Below are positions 6,219-9,337 of a stretch of DNA of 9,337 nucleotides, piece after piece (position 1 is the first letter of the stretch; each line of letters starts with the position of its first letter). The position numbers and the translations under genes were made by a program. The notes beneath the pieces are model-generated. The model did no database searches. It saw only the letters and a program-made list of their open reading frames with translations, and was not told the origin of the DNA. The DNA is from Caryophanales bacterium UBA2298 (GTDB lineage Bacteria > Bacillota_I > Bacilli_A > Izemoplasmatales > Hujiaoplasmataceae), in the NCBI GenBank assembly GCA_002345425.1, contig DDWA01000021.1, positions 21,287 to 30,623 of the forward strand, written 5' to 3'.

Positions 6219-6731
6219 TTAGAAGCGCCATAGAATAACCATCATTACTAGAAAAATAACAATTTGCCAGTAATTGCAGATGGTAAAACGTTTATTGCGT
6301 TTAGTTTCTTGTGCTTCAATTCCTTTCATGATTTTCTTTACCTCCAGGTAATCACTATCATAAAATTTTATAACCCAAAAAAATCTTTTATCATAATTAT
6401 ATAAAACTCCAGATTCGTTATTTAGCTTCAAGTAATAATTAATCCGGTGATAAGTCGTCTTGTTACCATTCAATATCCAATAATACTGAATCTTTTTTAC
6501 TCTCAAGAAAGTATAAACCGCCATAAATAAAACAGTCAAACTACCAAGTAATATACTAAATAAATGTGAATATGCTAAATCGCTATAAATTATCAATACC
6601 ACTAAATAGCAAAAAACCAACAATGAAATAACTAAATCATTGTAGATATGATACCTAAAAATACTGTTTACTACTAAATATAGTACAACAGCGGAGATAA
6701 TAATTTTTAAAATCAAGTTAAAATCAAACAT
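6219..6731 (-). CDS. Unrecognised four-helix membrane protein
   Basis: A 170-residue protein I do not recognise. Three hydrophobic helices lie at the N-terminus (about 5-22, 32-50, 55-77), then a polar, aromatic-rich segment (78-150) with many Tyr, Lys and Asn (for example YYWILNGNKTTYHRINYYLK, 83-102), then a last helix (151-168) ending in ILWRF. The plan of three helices plus a small soluble domain loosely recalls DUF421/YetF proteins, but I see none of their motifs and there is an extra C-terminal helix, so I do not assign it. The start is probably ATG at 6731 with AGGAG 9 nt upstream; a TTG one codon earlier (6734) is also possible. It sits between the kinase-like gene (15 bp) and the radical SAM homologue (9 bp) in the operon, so it probably works with them or with the exporter at the membrane. 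Confidence 0.7.
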   Translation of the reverse strand: MFDFNLILKIIISAVVLYLVVNSIFRYHIYNDLVISLLVFCYLVVLIIYSDLAYSHLFSILLGSLTVLFMAVYTFLRVKKIQYYWILNGNKTTYHRINYYLKLNNESGVLYNYDKRFFWVIKFYDSDYLEVKKIMKGIEAQETKRNKRFTICNYWQIVIFLVMMVILWRF

Positions 6732-6746
6732 CAATCAATTCTCCTA

Positions 6747-7286
6747 CTAAATAAAAGGTTTTACTAAAGCCAGCAATTCCTCAATACTAAGTTCTTCTGT
6801 CACCTTTAAAACCGGTACCTTAACATCATCAAGCCATAACAGGTGTTGCTTCCTCGATCTGATATATTCTGGATTAGTTTCATAATTACTGACCCATTCC
6901 AAGAATTCTCGGTGCTGTTGATACAAATCTCCGCCTGGTAAAACTCTCTTACCAAAACGTTCTCTTTCTCTTTTTTCAATTCTATTAATTCTCGTTTCAA
7001 TATCTAAATTAATAAAGACGAAAAGATTAATACTTTTTTTAATATCATCACCAAAGCCAATCAAAGAGCCTGAAATAACAGTCTTTTTACTTTTTCCCAG
7101 TTTAGATAGTATATAATTTTTTGCCTCTAAATCACTTCTTCTAATCGTAAAAGGCGGATCAGTTTCTTCCCATAAAGCATCATCAACATCGATATGTAGA
7201 TATTGATACTTTAAGGCAATGATTCTTGCTAGAGTCGTCGAACCAGAACCAGAAGAGCCAAATATGTTTATGATATTATGTTTCAT
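6747..7286 (-). CDS. P-loop nucleotide-kinase-like ATPase lacking the Walker A lysine
   Basis: A 179-residue small P-loop protein of the type annotated 'AAA family ATPase' or adenylate/shikimate-kinase-like. The loop is GSSGSGSTT (10-18), so serine 16 occupies the place of the Walker A lysine. From memory, relatives carry GASGSGTTTL, so this looks like a family trait rather than a mutation. Other landmarks: HIDVDDALWEETDPPFTIRR (31-50), where the acceptor substrate would bind; SGSLIGFGD (72-80); NLFVFINLD (87-95); and an Arg-rich lid RERERFGKRVLPGGD (106-120). The expected role is binding or phosphorylation of a small nucleotide-like substrate, but the substrate is unknown and catalysis without the lysine is uncertain. 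The start is ATG at 7286 with AGGTGA overlapping the permease TAG stop; 7 bp separate the two genes. Confidence 0.8.
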   Translation of the reverse strand: MKHNIINIFGSSGSGSTTLARIIALKYQYLHIDVDDALWEETDPPFTIRRSDLEAKNYILSKLGKSKKTVISGSLIGFGDDIKKSINLFVFINLDIETRINRIEKRERERFGKRVLPGGDLYQQHREFLEWVSNYETNPEYIRSRKQHLLWLDDVKVPVLKVTEELSIEELLALVKPFI

Positions 7287-7293
7287 ACTTCAC

Positions 7294-8463
7294 CTATTTC
7301 GCAAACATTATTTTTTCACTGTTAAACATCTTATTTAATATTCCCACAAATAATGCTAAATATACTAAATTCGCTATCACGGTCACAATCGTATAAAGGA
7401 AAGCTTTATCGGAAAACATCATTATCGCTCTTAAACTTTCAACACTATTATATATTGGTAAAATGAATCTGACAATACTTGGGTCAGTATTAACACTAAA
7501 AGATGTCCCAATCGATATGATAATTGTTAAGATATAAATTGGCGTTATATATGAACCAGCTTCTTTAACTGACTTAGCATAAGCAGAAACAATCGAGATA
7601 ATGCCAATAATCACAAAGATGGTAGAAAATAAAACCATCAAAATCATCAGATAATCACTAATGCTATAAATCGCAATATCTGCTTCACCATAATTAATTA
7701 ATTTTGGTAAGGAAAGAATAATTCCGGTAAACGAGGAAATCGCTGAAAGCAATGATAAAACCGATAAACTAAGTATTTTACCTAATGCCAATTCTCTTCT
7801 TTTTATCGGCGTAATTAAAATCGTCGCAATCGTACCTCTTTCTTTCTCTCCAGCTATTGCTTCCGGACCAATACTCATCGCTCCTGAAAACAAAAACATG
7901 ATTACAAGCATTGGCATTAACTGCCCTAAAAGTGTCCCCATTATTTGACTTTCATTAACCGGAGTTGAAGCTTGCGTTAATGAAAAGTAATTGGTATCGC
8001 CAAACAAATCATAGCTCAATACTCTTTGATAATCGATTAAATAATTAACAAAACGGGCTGATACATTACTAGAAAAAAGCACATTAGGATTAGAGTAGAT
8101 CATTACTACAGGTTTTTCACCAGTACCATCATAACTTGCAAAGTCTTCAGGAAAGACAATTAGAAGCGTCCATTCTTCAGCGTCAATTAAATCAAGATAA
8201 TGATTGATATCATCTACTTCAATCTCAGCAATATTCAAGTTTTCAATATCTTCATGACTTTCATAAATATCTTCGAAACTGCTTGTTAGATTGACAATTG
8301 CAACATCAGCAACTTGTTCTTCACCATTATTAATCGCTAAACCCATAAAACTATAGATAAGGTATATTAATAAACCTGGCATCAAAATTACCATGATCAC
8401 TAACCGACGATCTTTAATAACTCTATCCCATTCTTTTTTAAAAATCGTCAAGATATTTTTCAT
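7294..8463 (-). CDS. natB: ABC-2 type transporter permease, NatB-like
   Basis: A 389-residue membrane subunit of an ABC exporter. A first helix at 21-42 follows a basic cytoplasmic end (KEWDRVIKDRR). A large outside domain (about 45-172) comes next, then about five helices from 180 on (near 182-200, 230-250, 268-292, 305-320, 355-378). The cytoplasmic coupling motif GEKERGTIATILITPIKR (205-222) is the hallmark of NatB-type ABC-2 permeases. Family role: with the NatA ATPase, export of sodium or another small substrate (NatAB of Bacillus subtilis is a sodium exporter); the substrate here is not shown. The ATG overlaps the natA-like stop as ATGA (4 bp), with AGAGGG 6 nt upstream inside the ATPase gene. 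Gene symbol by family resemblance. Confidence 0.88.
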   Translation of the reverse strand: MKNILTIFKKEWDRVIKDRRLVIMVILMPGLLIYLIYSFMGLAINNGEEQVADVAIVNLTSSFEDIYESHEDIENLNIAEIEVDDINHYLDLIDAEEWTLLIVFPEDFASYDGTGEKPVVMIYSNPNVLFSSNVSARFVNYLIDYQRVLSYDLFGDTNYFSLTQASTPVNESQIMGTLLGQLMPMLVIMFLFSGAMSIGPEAIAGEKERGTIATILITPIKRRELALGKILSLSVLSLLSAISSFTGIILSLPKLINYGEADIAIYSISDYLMILMVLFSTIFVIIGIISIVSAYAKSVKEAGSYITPIYILTIIISIGTSFSVNTDPSIVRFILPIYNSVESLRAIMMFSDKAFLYTIVTVIANLVYLALFVGILNKMFNSEKIMFAK

Positions 8464-9233
8464 AATAATCCCTCTTCATTAACCAAGTTGAAGAAAGTAT
8501 CTTCTAAGGAATTTTCTTTTAATAAATTCTCTACTGTATCCGCAAGTTTTAACTTTCCATCCAAAATAATACCCACTCGATCACAAATCTTCTCAACTAA
8601 TGAGAAAATATGGGTAGAAACAATTATCGTTTTACCCTGATTCCTAAGTTCTAATAAAAAATCAGTAACCACCTTAGCAGTCAAAACATCTAAACCGTTA
8701 GTTGGTTCATCAAAGATGATAATATCAGGATCATGAACAATCGAAATAACAATCTGAACTTTTTGGCGCATCCCTGAAGACAATTCCGCAACTTTGACTT
8801 CTTTAAAATCATCGATGCCGAACTTCTTGAACAAATCTTCCTTTCTCGCTCTTGATTTCTCTACAGGGATATTATGCAGTTTAGCAAAAAAATCAAACAA
8901 ATAATTAGGAGTAAAGAAATCTTCTAGTTTTAACTCACTTGTTAAAAAACCAATCTTGCTTCTGACAATGTGAGGTTCATTAACAACGCTATGATTATCG
9001 ATAAAAATATCGCCCTTATCTGGCTTAATAAGAGTAGATATACATCTTAAAGTAGTTGTTTTACCAGCGCCATTAGGGCCAAGTAAACCATATATTTCAC
9101 CAGAAAATGCAGTAAATGACAAATCATTAACTGCGACCTTATGCTTATTCTTAGTATTATCAATTTTCATCTGTTTCTTTGATAAAACAAATGTTTTTGA
9201 TATATTTTCAACTCTTACTTGTGCTTGCATCAT
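8460..9233 (-). CDS. natA: ABC transporter ATP-binding protein, NatA-like
   Basis: A 257-residue ATPase subunit that powers the permease encoded next to it. Landmarks: Walker A GPNGAGKTT (52-60), signature LSSGMRQKVQI (151-161), Walker B IIIFDEPTNGLD (171-182), and the switch histidine in STH (206-208). At the Q-loop the segment reads IGFLTSELKLEDFFTPNYLF (94-113): no glutamine, Thr/Ser instead, which is typical of NatA-type ATPases. Residues 16-32 form a polar insertion before the core. First gene of the six-gene operon and the only one ending in TGA. Two adjacent ATG codons (9233 and 9230) could start it; GAGGA lies 3 and 6 nt upstream respectively, so the second is slightly favoured, shortening the protein by one residue. 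Confidence 0.9.
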   Translation of the reverse strand: MMQAQVRVENISKTFVLSKKQMKIDNTKNKHKVAVNDLSFTAFSGEIYGLLGPNGAGKTTTLRCISTLIKPDKGDIFIDNHSVVNEPHIVRSKIGFLTSELKLEDFFTPNYLFDFFAKLHNIPVEKSRARKEDLFKKFGIDDFKEVKVAELSSGMRQKVQIVISIVHDPDIIIFDEPTNGLDVLTAKVVTDFLLELRNQGKTIIVSTHIFSLVEKICDRVGIILDGKLKLADTVENLLKENSLEDTFFNLVNEEGLL

Positions 9234-9268
9234 TCATCCTCAACTTTTGAAAATATTTTGATACTAAT

Positions 9269-9297
9269 ATCTTACCAAAAAACCCTATCTTTTTAAA
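9269..9297 (-). promoter_or_regulatory. Weak candidate promoter of the six-gene operon
   Basis: On the minus strand: TTTAAA (9297-9292), 17-nt spacer, TAAGAT (9274-9269) preceded by TGG, giving an extended -10-like TGGTAAGAT. Each hexamer matches consensus at 4 of 6 bases. The upstream sequence to the window edge (9298-9337) is AT-rich with no gene seen, so the real promoter could also lie there or beyond. Confidence 0.35.
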
Positions 9298-9337
9298 GAC
9301 AAAACAAATAAACAAGAACAAAAATAATTCTTACGAA

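Noticed and set aside
6806..7000. A 64-codon open frame overlapping the kinase-like gene in another frame on the same strand
   Set aside because: It lies wholly inside the well-supported P-loop gene, and its product has no recognisable features. It is most likely a chance frame.
8460..8462. TGA read as tryptophan (Mycoplasma-type code)
   Set aside because: The TGA ends the natA-like protein at its normal family length in an ATGA overlap, and the clear tryptophans in this window use TGG.
9249..9274. AT-rich palindromes (AAAATATTTT, GATAnnnnTATC) before the NatA-like gene
   Set aside because: Low complexity and short. They could be an operator, but nothing in the sequence separates them from background.

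Overview
This is an AT-rich window from a low-GC Gram-positive-type genome. It reads cleanly in the standard bacterial code: the one TGA stop (end of the natA-like gene) forms a normal ATGA overlap with the next gene, so TGA is not tryptophan here. Strong AGGAGG/AGGTGA ribosome sites, frequent TTG and GTG starts, terminators that contain stop codons, and the gene families all suit Bacillota or a standard-code Mollicutes relative (Erysipelotrichia, Acholeplasma or Izemoplasma type). The exact lineage cannot be fixed from this window.

Layout: (1) 1-612, minus: N-terminal part of a CtpE-like P-type cation ATPase that runs off the window, with its own strong promoter. (2) 685-2307, minus: a two-part nucleoside (uridine-type) kinase ending in an intrinsic terminator. 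(3) 2453-3244, plus: a seven-helix YwaF/TMEM164-family membrane protein, the only plus-strand gene. It is divergent from the kinase and shares a bidirectional terminator with the next unit. (4) 3258-4539, minus: a two-gene regulatory unit, an ECF-type sigma factor overlapping an RsgI-like membrane anti-sigma factor. A perfect 12-bp inverted repeat encloses the sigma gene's ribosome site and start. (5) 4652-9233, minus: a tight six-gene operon. The order is NatA-type ATPase, NatB-type permease, a P-loop nucleotide-kinase-like protein with no Walker A lysine, an unrecognised four-helix membrane protein, a spore-photoproduct-lyase-like radical SAM homologue with no cysteines, and a membrane-anchored DUF2188 protein, then a terminator.

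How the genes fit together: the sigma/anti-sigma pair looks like an envelope-sensing switch. The six-gene operon joins an ABC-2 exporter to several proteins of unknown purpose. Stop codons overlap or abut the next ribosome site through most of it, so the products are probably made together. The most unusual item is the cysteine-less radical SAM relative at 5346-6209: the fold is recognisable along its whole length, but all three iron-sulfur-cluster cysteines are replaced. Second is the inverted repeat around the sigma-factor start. No tRNA, rRNA, CRISPR array, insertion sequence or phage gene was seen.
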